Positions 33,070-44,700 of a stretch of 64,000 nt of DNA are shown in pieces. Location of the stretch: NCBI RefSeq assembly GCF_032118995.1, contig NC_092650.1, positions 20,336,501 through 20,400,500 of the forward strand. The letters run 5' to 3'. The stretch comes from Asterias amurensis. Taxonomy: Eukaryota; Echinodermata; Asteroidea; Forcipulatida; Asteriidae. Positions within the stretch are counted from its first letter, which is position 1. Every line of letters starts with the position of its first letter. The translations under genes were made by a program, and so were the position numbers. The notes under the pieces were generated by a model. The model did not search any database. It saw only the letters and a program-made list of their open reading frames with translations, and was not told where the DNA came from.

Positions 33070-33277
33070 GACAGTTACACCAACTGTAAGTATAATTTAC
33101 TTTAATTTTATTCATTTTTTATATTCACGGTTGCAATGTGAGAGAGTAACTTTTACATCCAAACATACAATTCACAACAATCCAATATGATAATAATATT
33201 ATTGACTTCCACTACATATAGCAGTTTGTAGCAATTTGACATTATATTATAAATCCTTAAATAAATATTCATTTCAT

Positions 33278-33785
33278 TTGTTTTAAAAAGCCAATAAAGG
33301 ATGATCTCAATATGTCAACTATTACCTTTTTATGGCCAAATAAACATCGCAGATGCGGTTAATAACCATTTTACTCTATAAATTTGCATTTAGTAATAAA
33401 TAACTCGAGTCAAACGTGCACCCGGCCGCGCGGCCTTTTCAGCCGAGAGTCAAAACGGCTTATCTATTATAATGACCCTGGACGCCAGTGACGATTATCC
33501 CCTATTGGTTTTGAACACAGTTCTCCAGCTTTGTCATTTCCACACCAAATAGCCGCCACTGACGTCACGATTCCTTTGTCTCGCGGGCTTGTTTGACCCC
33601 ACGTTTTTCAGAAATTTGGCTTGATGGAGCGTTCTGGAGAAAAACCCATTTTTACCATGTTTAACGTTAGGTAAGAGGCTCGTTATATTTTTTATGTTTC
33701 CTGGATGAAGTGCAGTTGTTAGAAAACTGTAATATCTATATATTTGACATCATCCTTTATTGGCTGTTTAAATAAACTTCAACCA
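33278..33785. mobile_element. Foldback element with GC-rich centre
   Basis: AAAAAGCCAATAAAGGATGATCTC at about 33287 is inverted near 33745-33781 (GATGTCAAATATA side and CATCCTTTATTGGCTG). The centre includes GGCCGCGCGGCC, CACTGACGTCACG and other CpG-rich sequence unlike the AT-rich flanks. Confidence 0.65.
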
Positions 33786-33956
33786 TTAAATACGGCAGGA
33801 ATTTACATAATACTATACTGAGTACATAATTGTTACCATTTCCCCCTCCTTATTGGCACGAACTTCACATTTCAAAAAGCAAATAAACAAGGTCTTGGGT
33901 TCGAATCCTACCCGAGTATTATGCCTGCAGTTTGTGTAGACAGTACTAACACACAT

Positions 33957-34326
33957 TAAAGCCATTGGACACTTCCGGAACAGAAAAAAAATAGAAGTTT
34001 ACAGATTTACAAATAACTTACAGGGTTTACAGAAGGTAATGGTGACAGACTTTTCTTGAAATATTGTTCCATGAAATGCTGTACTTTTTGAGAAAACATT
34101 AAAACAATATCAATTCTCGATATCGAGATTTACGGATTTATTTAAAACACATGTCATGACATGGTGAACCGTGAAGAAATAAGGGTGGGTTTTCCTGTTA
34201 TTTTCTCCCGACTCCGTTGACTGATTGAGCCTTAATGTTCACAGGTTTGTTATTTTATATATAAGCTGTGATACACAAAGTGTGGACCTTGGACAATACT
34301 GTTTACCGAAAGTGTACAATGGCTTA
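33957..34326. mobile_element. Foldback MITE family 2, full copy
   Basis: Starts TTAAAGCCATTGGACACTTC and ends CGAAAGTGTACAATGGCTTA. The central palindrome is TCTCGATATCGAGA. Confidence 0.88.
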
Positions 34327-34949
34327 AATGTATATTGGGTAAAACAAAAATTAATATTCTTAATACCTGATGCAAATTTCCAACTAGTTGTTGTTGAGCA
34401 CACTTCAGCCTGACTTCCACCGCCTGGTGCTTGCAATGCAAACCATGGGTCCTTTCGGATCAGTACATGTTTGAGTCACTGTTTTTGGAGTACATTGACA
34501 TTTTTTTTTTTTGAAAAAAATTTGACTCATTATCACCGTCAATAAGTGTACTTAGAAATTTAGATTAAAGCTGTTTTATGAAATATGGTCCTTGTCCAAA
34601 AACAAACATTTAAAAATGTGCATAAATATTTCATGAAAAATAGTAACTGACATCTAAAATTAGATTGAAATGCTTCTGGCAAATCATGCATATGGACATA
34701 CATAAACAACAACAAATAAGTTAAAAGTAAATAATAACAATGTACGTGAGAATACAGGAATGTAGAACCATCCCAGCCTCTTCCAAAAAGAATAAATAAA
34801 TAAAACATGACATAAAAGCTGTGCTTTTATAAAAAATAAAAATAAAAAGAGATGGCCAAGATTATCAGGAATTCAAAATCCAACACCCCCCCCCCCCGAC
34901 CCGACTCCAAAATTACCTTTTCCTTTCATGGACACTTCGTACAAAGTGA

Positions 34950-35360
34950 AATTGGGAGTGTCGTGGCCGAGCGGTTGAGAGCACCGAATTCAAACTCTGG
35001 TGTTTCTGATCAGCAGAGTGTGGGTTCGAATCCCCAACCGTGACACTTGTGTCCTTTTAAAAGCAAGACACATAACCATTGCTTCGTCCTTCGGATGGGA
35101 CGTAAGAGCGTTGGTCCCATGTGTTGTGTAAAACGCATGTAAAAGAACCCAGTGCACTTATCGAAAAGAGAAGGGGTTCGCCCTGGTGTTCCTGGCTGGA
35201 TTGGCAGCATATTGCCCCACAGCACCTTGTAAACCATTACATAGCGCTTAAGGATCAGGTCTTATATCTCAAAAATTCACCCCACTCCTTGCAGTAATAA
35301 TACCTGGCGCTTTGTATCCTTTGGCAAAAGGCGCGTTATAAATACGGTTATTATTATTAT
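34950..35360 (+). mobile_element. tRNA-derived SINE, about 410 bp
   Basis: The head has a Pol III A box (TGGCCGAGCGGTTGAGAGC) and B box (GGTTCGAATCC). GTGTCGTG pairs with CGTGACAC like an acceptor stem. A long non-tRNA body follows (GGTGTTCCTGGCTGGATTGG) and the 3' end GGCGCGTTATAAATACGGTT is followed by (ATT)n, as in elements that borrow L2/CR1-type 3' ends. It is not a functional tRNA because it is embedded in this repeat. Confidence 0.82.
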
Positions 35361-35511
35361 TATTACCATGTGCGAACTGAATTGCTTTCCAAATAGCACC
35401 CAGTTCTAGTTGTAGATTTTGGTTTTTATGATAACAAAGGCAGTTAGTGGGTGGACAACTAACAACAATCTTTTAAAAATGTTGGTATCTTTCAGATATA
35501 GTCCCAGGATA

Positions 35512-35517
35512 TTTATT
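35512..35517 (-). terminator. Candidate polyadenylation signal of HRI
   Basis: AATAAA on the minus strand, about 100 nt past the HRI stop codon at 35619. Position and sequence fit, but no transcript evidence is available. Confidence 0.45.
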
Positions 35518-35551
35518 TGTGGTGGCTTGGCCACCTTGCTGTTTTTGCATA

Positions 35552-35621
35552 ATGACCTCATCATGTGGTCAGTCATGACCTCATCATGTGGTCAGTCATG
35601 ACCTCATCATGTGGTCAGTCA
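35552..35621. repeat. Tandem 23-bp repeat, three units, at the HRI stop
   Basis: Units of TGACCTCATCATGTGGTCAGTCA repeat at period 23. The HRI stop codon (35621-35619) is the outer edge of the array, so the array forms the start of the 3' UTR. Confidence 0.92.
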
Positions 35622-35717
35622 CCTTCCTAGCTGTGTTTCCAGCTCAGCTATTTGTAGTTTGAGTTGGCGTACTTCTTCATCTCGCGCAGAGAGCTTGGCC
35701 TGTAGATTGCTGATCAC
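35619..35717 (-). CDS. EIF2AK1: HRI exon 13, C-terminal coiled coil
   Basis: Encodes [20 protein letters not shown] and on to QLGR with TGA at 35621-35619. Leucines and charged residues follow a heptad pattern. The acceptor is TTTAG. Confidence 0.9.
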   Translation of the reverse strand: MISNLQAKLSARDEEVRQLKLQIAELETQLGR

Positions 35718-38700
35718 CTAAACAAGAAGGACAACCAGTGTTAAAGGGTAGGTACACTACTGGCAACTGTCAAAGACCAGTGTTCTCATTTGGTGTGTCA
35801 TAACAATAAAATCACAAGCCTGTGAAAATTTGGGCTCAATTGGTCATCGAAGTTGCGGGAAAATGATGAAAGAAAAAACACCCTTGTTGGAAGAATTTGT
35901 GTGCTCTCAGATTGAAATTACCTCTTTCTCAAAAACTATGTTACTTCAGAGGGAGTCGTTTCTCACAATGTTTTCAACAGCTCACCAATGTTCGTTACCA
36001 AGTCAGTTTTTAAGTTAACATTTGTTTTGAGTAATTACCAAGCGTGTACCTTCCCTTTACACAAAATACTTAAATAAAACCAAATTATTTTGAAGATTTG
36101 CGTACCTTTTATTTTTTATAATTTGTACTAGACACATTTGCTAATTGTCAAAGACCAGTCTCCTCACTTGGTGTATCCCAACATATGAATAAAATAAAAT
36201 ATATGTCACAATTTTGACTCAAGTGGTCATCAAAGTTGCGGGAGAATAATGGCAGAAAAACACCCTTGTTGCACAGGGTGCCTTAAAAGGCTTCAGGCCT
36301 GAAGTCATTTAAAGCCATTATACACTTTTGGAACAGAAAACAAAAAAAAGTTCACAGATTTACAAATAACTTTCAGGGTTTACAGAAGGTAATGGCAAAA
36401 GACTTCTCTTGAAATATTATTCCATGAAATGCTTTACTTTTTGAGAAAACATTAAAACAATCTCGACAACAAGAATTACGCATTTATAGTAAACACATGT
36501 CATGACACGGTGAAACGTGCGGAAACAAGGGTGGGTTTTCCAGTTATTTTCTCCCGACTCCGATGACCGATTGAGCCTAAATTTTCACAGGTTTGTTATT
36601 TTATATATAAGTTGTGGGCCTTGGACAACACTGTTTACCGTAACATTTGAGTGAACACTTACGTTTTTCTCAAAAACTATGTTACTTCAGAGAGAGTCGT
36701 TTCTCACAATGTTTAATACTATCATCAGCTCTCCATTGCTCCAAACCAAGTAAGTTTTTATGCTAACAATTATTTGAGTAATAACCAGTAGTGTCCAATG
36801 CCTTTAAAGGGACACAATGCTTTCAGACTTGGAGCTTTGGGGTAAAAAAGCATTTGTTATGAAATGAATATGGTTGGAAGGATTCTGAGTTTTTATCATT
36901 CCCCCATACTCGCACTTCATCTGGTGACCGGGGTTCCTCTGCTGCAGGGCCTACTATCAGGAACCGACTACCCTACAATATTCGCCCTTTATCTTCATTA
37001 GCAGCCTTCTAAAAAGCTCTCAAAGCATATTTATATGACTCTTAATCTTGTTGTTTGTTTTTCTTGTTTTTTGCTGTTTTTCTTTCTGTGTACACACTGT
37101 AATACATTTTTTTAAGAACGCTTTATAAATATGCCTTTGTAGTGTAGAAAGATGTTTTCATTTTAATTCATGAACTACAACACAGTGCGTACAAAAAAGT
37201 GGTTCTACAAAATGGCGGTTCTTACAAGTCTATCTAAATGAATCTCAATAGTTAAACCTACCTCTTCTTTGGACTGAAACAGTGGGCCTCTCAGCACCTG
37301 TGCAGCATTGGGTCGATTGCTACACTCGCTGTGGGTCAATTCTTCAATAGCTTTGTACTGTCAGATACCAACCAAAGGATTCTATATCACGCTCTCTCTC
37401 ATTTCATAAATATACAGAAAACTTCATACAATGCCAAAATCAAAAATTCAGTGGAATAACCTGTTTATTCAAATTCTCTTTGTTCAAAGAAACTACCAAC
37501 AAACTATACTTTGGTTTACACCCAAAAGGCCAAGTCACACAGGCCCAGATAACGGGAACGATAATGATAAAAATGCACGCCCTCGATTGGTTGAAATGCT
37601 CCACGCATAGTACGCCCACGCTCGTTCGACCAATCGAGGGCGTGCATTTTTACCGTTATCGTTTTCGCTCTCGTTATTGGGGCCTATGTGACTTTGCCTT
37701 TACACCAATGTCCATCAAATACTGTATACCAAGTTCTCTCCCTGAGTTCTATGGTAGCTAGTAGACTGTTCAAATAATCCTTGGCTTGTGAAGGAAGAAT
37801 AAAAATAACACATTCTTATATAGGGCATTTCACAATAACCGTCTCAATGCGCTTTACATTAGTCCCCTGGTCATTGGGCCAATAGCATCCCTTTATTCCT
37901 TCACGGCTACATGGGGAGTATACAACCTGGGCTACCATTTTACAGTGTTCCTTTTTTCATTCACAATATCAACCTCTACCCTCGCAGGTACCCATTTATA
38001 CCCCTGGGCGAAGAGAAGCAATCGTAGTAAAGTATCTTGCTCAAGGACACAAGTGTCATGACCGGGATTCGAACCCATACTCAAGTAACTTAACCACCAG
38101 AACTTGAATTTGATGCTCTTAACCATTCGGCCATGACACCCTACAAATAACTCTTAACCGTTCATAAACGAGAACATTTTTAAGAGAATTTCTTTTGCTC
38201 CTTTTTCCTCAAGAAGTTGTCAAAGCACAGTCCTACCTGATTAGGCCATCTGGTGTGGATCTCCTGGGGAACATCACCTTTACGGACGTCCATTATTACT
38301 TTGGCTCGTTCACTTTTCGTCCCGAAGGGATGGAACAGTTCACACAGGATGATACCTGAACTGTACATGTCAGACTAGACAGGAGAAAGAACGGCAAAAA
38401 CTGGCTCAGTTTGGAATGTTTTCAAGGAAATGTATCATTTGGTAATTACTCTTAAAATTTATGGCAAATATACACTTTTGGTTAGGAGCCTACAAACATT
38501 TTGATAGTTTAAAGCATTTTAGAACCATTTCACTTTGAAGTAATGTGGTGATGTAAAATGATATCCGTTTTATGCCCCAAATTTTGAAATCTGAGAGGCG
38601 ATACTGCAGTCATGTTTCTCAGATAGTGTGTTAGGGATTACTCTTCATGCGTCGACACATTCGCTACAAATTTTTCGGTGATATCTAAAAAATCATGACC

Positions 38701-41700
38701 ACTTTTTAAAATCAAATTTCCCTTAAATTGTATACATGTACATTGTACATCTACACTTATAAAGGATTAAAACAATCAATTGGTACAAAAAACAAATGGT
38801 ATACTTTTCCTTTCATGTCATGTGTATTTGGTAATGTTGCCCTGGTGTACTTAAGTCTTCAAGGTCACCAGCACAATAGCGCTTAGAAACATAGGCTTAA
38901 CTTTGTTATAACACCAGGGCCAAATTTCATAGAGCTGCTAAGCACAAACATTGCTTAGCATGAAATTTCTTCCTTGATAAAAACAAGATTACCAACCAAA
39001 TTTCCATTTGTTGCATATTGCTTGTACTGGTATTCAGCTGTTGTTTGCTTATCATGAAAATCACTTCGAAAACTTGGTTGGTAATCCTGTTTTTATCAAG
39101 GAAGAAATTTCATGGTAAGCAAATTTTTGTGCTAAGCAGCTCTATAAAACTGGGCCCTAAACACAGGGCACACCTGTAGCACAGGTGGTCACTTACCTTA
39201 TAGTCACACTTGGTCCCTTTAAGCTGCTCGGGTGATGCGTAAGTTGTTGTACCAACGTTTGCTGTGTGACTCGTTGGTACAAAATTGTCTGTTTTACAAA
39301 AAAATAAAATAAATAAAAAATGAAAAGTTTTTAAGTGGCAACATGCACTTGTCGACGCACCACCAATCAGAGGTCTACCTTATTTAGACCCAGGTGTTAC
39401 ATCAAGTGTGCCATGCAACTGCATACAAGAGAACCTGCTGTTCCTGGCTGGATTGGCAGCATATTGCGCCACACTGCACAGCACCTTGTAAACCTTTAAA
39501 GCCCGCGAAGCGAATTTGACATGAATTTGACATCACAATTCTCCTATCGAAGCGATATTTGCAAGTGATTTGCCCAGAGCTGAACTTCTGCGAATATTCG
39601 TTTCAAATTTTGTGACGTCAACATTTGCTTCGCATTCGCATTCGCAATCACAGGAAGTATGACTTGACAACTGACTGACCAATTGTGTGCAAACAAAAAT
39701 TTTCTCTGCAAACCTTCAACAGACACAACGGTTAGCAAACACTTACCCCATCGCCCATACTTATGATTTGATGCATTGTTTTGGTCCATACCCTCCGGCA
39801 AGAAACCTTCTTTCGCAAGACCAAAGTCGCCGATAAGTACTTTCAAATCTCTACCGGTTTTCTCCAAGAAAATATTCTTTGGCTGAAAAGTTGAAAGGAG
39901 CGTTTGAAAATTAAGGTCAAGAATTCACTCAACAATCTACATGTACATGGTAGAGCTGACAAGTTAGTCTTAGACAATGTTATGTTTTGTGTGATCAGTC
40001 AACCATAAACATGAAATAATAAACCTGTTAATATTTTTGTTTAAAGGCAGTGGACAGAATTTCTTATACTTGGTTCACGGCAACAACTTTCTAAAATTAC
40101 TATTCCCCACATTAATATTGGTGACTCCGAAGTCACCGCTGTTGCAAAAGCTCGCAATCTTGGTGTTATATTCGACTCTTCCATGACACTTAGTTCACAT
40201 ATTTCTAGTATTTCACGCTCTACAACATTTCATATCCGTAATATAGGCAAAGTAAGGAAATATTTGACACAAAATGCAACTGAGCAGATAGTCCACTCTG
40301 TTGTAGTTTCTAGACTGGATATGTGCAATTCACTTCTATATGGCCTTCCTTGTACTCAAATTGAACGTCTTCAACGTATTCAAAACTATGCTGCTCGTGT
40401 TATTACCTTAACTAAAAAGTCCTGCCATATAACGCCGATTTTAAAAGAATTACACTGGTTACCAGTAAGCAGTAGGATTAAGTATAAACTTTTGCTTTTC
40501 GTGTATAAATCGCTCACTAGTAATGCCCCTGCATATATTGATGATCATCTCGGCTCGTACAATCCTCCTCGAAAACTCAGGTCTTATAATTCTAGCCTCC
40601 TTATTGAGCCCATTTCCAAACATTCATGGGGAGATCGATCTTTTTCACATGCTGCCCCTCGTCTATGGAACAAACTGCCTGCACTAGTAAAATCATCCGT
40701 TTCTTTGACCCAATTTAAAAATCAACTGAAAACACATCTCTTCAAACAGGCATTTGATTCAATGGTTTAATTATTGTTATTTTTGTTACCTTTTAGGATG
40801 TTTTTTCTTAAATATTGCATTTGTATTATTGTATTCTATACCACATGTTCTAGATTTCTCTCAACTTAGGTTTACATTTTAATTTTTGTTGTTGTTAATG
40901 TATATTAATTAATGCTATTGTTTGTATTTTAGCGCCATGAGCACTTCTGTGGATTTGTGCACTTTATAAGTTTTCATTATTATTATTTATTATTATTATT
41001 ATTGTGTGAGTCAGGAGAAATTTATGAAAAACCATGCAGAACTATCAGCATGTAAATACATTGTCTTTAAAAGTGGTTGTAACAATCAAACTCAGCTGTT
41101 GTAAATTTTTTAGATATGCAGATGCAATTTTCGTGAAAATAACTTCATTTCAGAGCGACATAGTTCACAGAAACAATGGTTCCAGTGTGAACTTCATAGT
41201 CAGTAAGCTTTCAGACCAAAATTAAACAATGTTTTCAATCCTTACAAATCATGTAAAATACATTTAACTCAACACTGCTTATTAAAAAAAAATACTTGTG
41301 AGGAAACACTAGATCAGCATATTATTATTTCATTATAGTATTATTAGTTTCTGGCAATGAAACCACATACATGACATACATGTATGCCTCAAAAGCAAAC
41401 TTGTCAAAAGCGGCTGCACTTCTTCCCAAGTAAGTTTTCAAAAGTACAGACCCTTTAAAATATCTCCGTCTGTAGTAAAAAGTGTCCAGTATAAAGTGCC
41501 TTTACCTTAAGGTCTCTGTGTATTACATTTTGTGAGTGAATGTACTCAATGCCCCGCAGAATCTGCTGAAAGATGTCCATGTTCTCATACAGATTAACCA
41601 AATCAAACGTATCTGAAAGAGATTCAAGATTTGAAGGGGAAAAAAAAAGGTCAACTTTTATAAAGTTCAATGGAAGTTAAGTTTCCCTTGTTGTTTACTA

Positions 41701-44700
41701 CTTGATATTTGAAAGGTTGCATCCCCTTGAGGTGATCCCCTGGCTGCCACTTCCAAGATTTTATCATAAACTTGGGTGTGATCCCTCGCTATTATTACAA
41801 GGCTTCTGACTGGCACCCCGAACATTGACAAAATAGCTCAGTGGGTAGAGTTCAAGCACATTCGTCTGGCTCTAAATCCCGCTCTTATAAGTTTGCCTCT
41901 GTTCAACCCAAATGTTATACATGTAAGTGCAAACGTAATTACAATCAGGGTTAATATGCATATATTTTGGTTTTACCCATATATACATTGATGTTGGTTA
42001 GCACTGTGTACTTAGAACTTTCCCGAGCTCTGTGAACAAAAATCACAGGTTACTTGAGTGGGATTCGAACCCACGACCTTTGCAATTCTAGAGTAGAGTC
42101 TTATCAACTAGACCACCAAGATTGCCCAGTGCAATGCAGTAGCTACACGCAATTTGAATCCTTTACAACAATGATAACAAAATATTAGTTTTGCTTTAAC
42201 CCCTACACCGATGTGTGTTAGCACTGTACACTCAGTACTTTCCAATATCATTAGCCCAATGTACAAAATGTAAGCCTATGTAAATGAAATTTAATTTGTC
42301 ATGGTTGGACTTAGAGATCGTCTTATAAAAAGTATTAAGGAGCAGGGAGTTGATGATTTAAACCACATCTTGAGGAAATACTTACTCTGTGCCTTCTCGT
42401 CCATGTTCCGTTCGCATAGCCAGTCTGCCAAGGTGTTTGAACACAATTGCATCTGAATGTGTAGAATCACATAGAAGCCTGGGAAAGGTAGGCTAGGTTC
42501 CAGACTCAGTGTTCTTCTCCCGGCATGGGCATTGGTTTCTGTACCATCCTGACTCTTGGAGCGATGGCGCATCCGCTCACGTTCACGTTTTGGTTTCATC
42601 TGCGCATCCATGTCTAAATCAATGATTTGCGCCGAGCTTTTGACCATGGGTAGCTTTCCTACCGGCGCGTCTAAACTATTGCTGAAAGGATCATAAGGAA
42701 TACAGGGTTGGTCTTCGAAGGTCAAGTTGTTATTATCAGTTTTACTTGTAAGCTTGTGATGCTTGCCATTGAAACTATCTGCATTTGACTGGCTGCTATC
42801 AGAACTAGTTTCCGGATCGCTGATTTTATTCAGTACAGTTTCTTTCCAACCGAAAGCATTGTCATTCAAATTACTCTGGTAACCGTTGGGCTCATCTTCA
42901 AAGCGTATTGAAATATCATCATACATTTCTTCCTCATCCGAAAGATTTTCATCAATTTCTGTGGAAAAGTCATTAATTTCTGTGGAAAAGTCGTTTACAT
43001 AGTTTTCTGTCATTTCAGTTATTTTTGCTGTCTGGCTTGACTGGTATGTCTGCTTGGTGGATTCGTGTTTTGAATAAACCAACTTTTCAGTCGTCTGAGT
43101 AGATGTAACTGCTTGACCTGCAACCTTTGAACTTGATGTTGTGCACGATCGTGATGAGCTGTATGTTGTCGATGAAACTGATACCGATGAATGTGTAACA
43201 CCAGACTGTTGAGTGGTACTTTCCGAGGCCGGTAACCTGTCACTATCATCAAATGACATATCAAGTTGCTTGGGAGTAACCGAAGAGTTAACTATAGTGC
43301 TTGATGAATCACTTGGACTTCTGCCCATTTTAGTTGGAGTACAACTCATTTGGGTTTGGTCAGATTCGGGCACTTTCATATTTTCCGTCAATCTTCCTGT
43401 AAAGGATTGTTCGTATTCTAGATCCTTTAGAGACACTCTATTTCTGTCTTGCGTTGAGCTCTCATGTTCACTGGAACTTCTTGGGCTGAATATATAAAGT
43501 GAAAAAACCAAAGCAGTTATAAATCAAAACCTGCTCTGCCCAAACCCAAAACTTCCTGGCATTTACCTCAATGTACATGTAAACCAGACTGAAAAGGTCA
43601 ACAGTTTACCCAACATCAATTTTCATTCCATCACAAAGAATACTTCTACAGATTCTCATGGGGAAATTATGAGCGCCAAAATCTCGCTTTTGAAAATTGA
43701 GTCAACGTTCTGCCAGAGCCAGTCTCAAATTGTTTAAACATTGCTTGTTTTCTGTTTAATGGCAGTAGCAATATTGGTAATTACTAAAGAATTATTATCA
43801 CAAAACCTTTCTTGATTACGAGTAATGGGGAGAAGTTGATAGTATAAAACATTGTGAGAAACAGCTCCCTCTGAAGTGACGTAGTTTTCGAGAAAGAAGT
43901 AATTTTCCCTAAATTTGATTTCGAGACCTCATATTTAGAATTTGAGGTCTCGAAATCAAGCATCATGAAAGCATCACATAACTTTGTTTGACCATGGTAC
44001 GACAAGGGTGTTTTTTCCTTTCATTAATATCTCTCAACTTCAACAACCTATTGAGCTCAAATTTTCACAGGTTTGTTATTTTATGCATGTTGAGATACAA
44101 CAAGTGAGAAGACTGGTCTTTGACAATTACCAATAGTGTCCAGTGTCTTTAACCCATCCAAACAAGAACGACTACCTGAGTATAACTGGGCCCCCGCCCT
44201 TCCTGAACCAACCTTTTCTTTTGACATGGGGCCCCCAGTTTTTTCTTGTAGGACTATTGGTGCCAATGTTACGACAAAGCACTCAGTCAAGTTGCAATCC
44301 TGAGCCAGGGAAAGATACAACCAAGCAAAGTGTCTTTCTACGACCGAACACCACTTTCATGCGAAACAAACAGGTACCTACATGTAAACTCCTTCATAAC
44401 ACTGTTCGTCTCCTCAACGATCAGCCAAAACATTGACAACATTTATTACTTTCTGCTAAGATGTTGTTCAATTGATCTAATATATGTTCAGCATATATCT
44501 ACATGTAAATGTGTGTACAATGTATATTGTATTACATGAGTGTCATGAAATTTTCCCCCATGGTAGGACCGACTATACTCTGGATTTATATGAAAAACTT
44601 AACAAAATACAATGGTGTACTATGTTTCCTTTGGTTAAGGAAGTCCGTTCATTCTGCATTTACCTTTCACTGGAGGAGGGCATTATACACTTCAGACCTC

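Noticed and set aside
34955..35047. Possible functional tRNA gene with A and B boxes
   Set aside because: The tRNA-like head continues into a 400-bp SINE body and (TTA)n tail, and a similar head heads the minus-strand copy at 38143.
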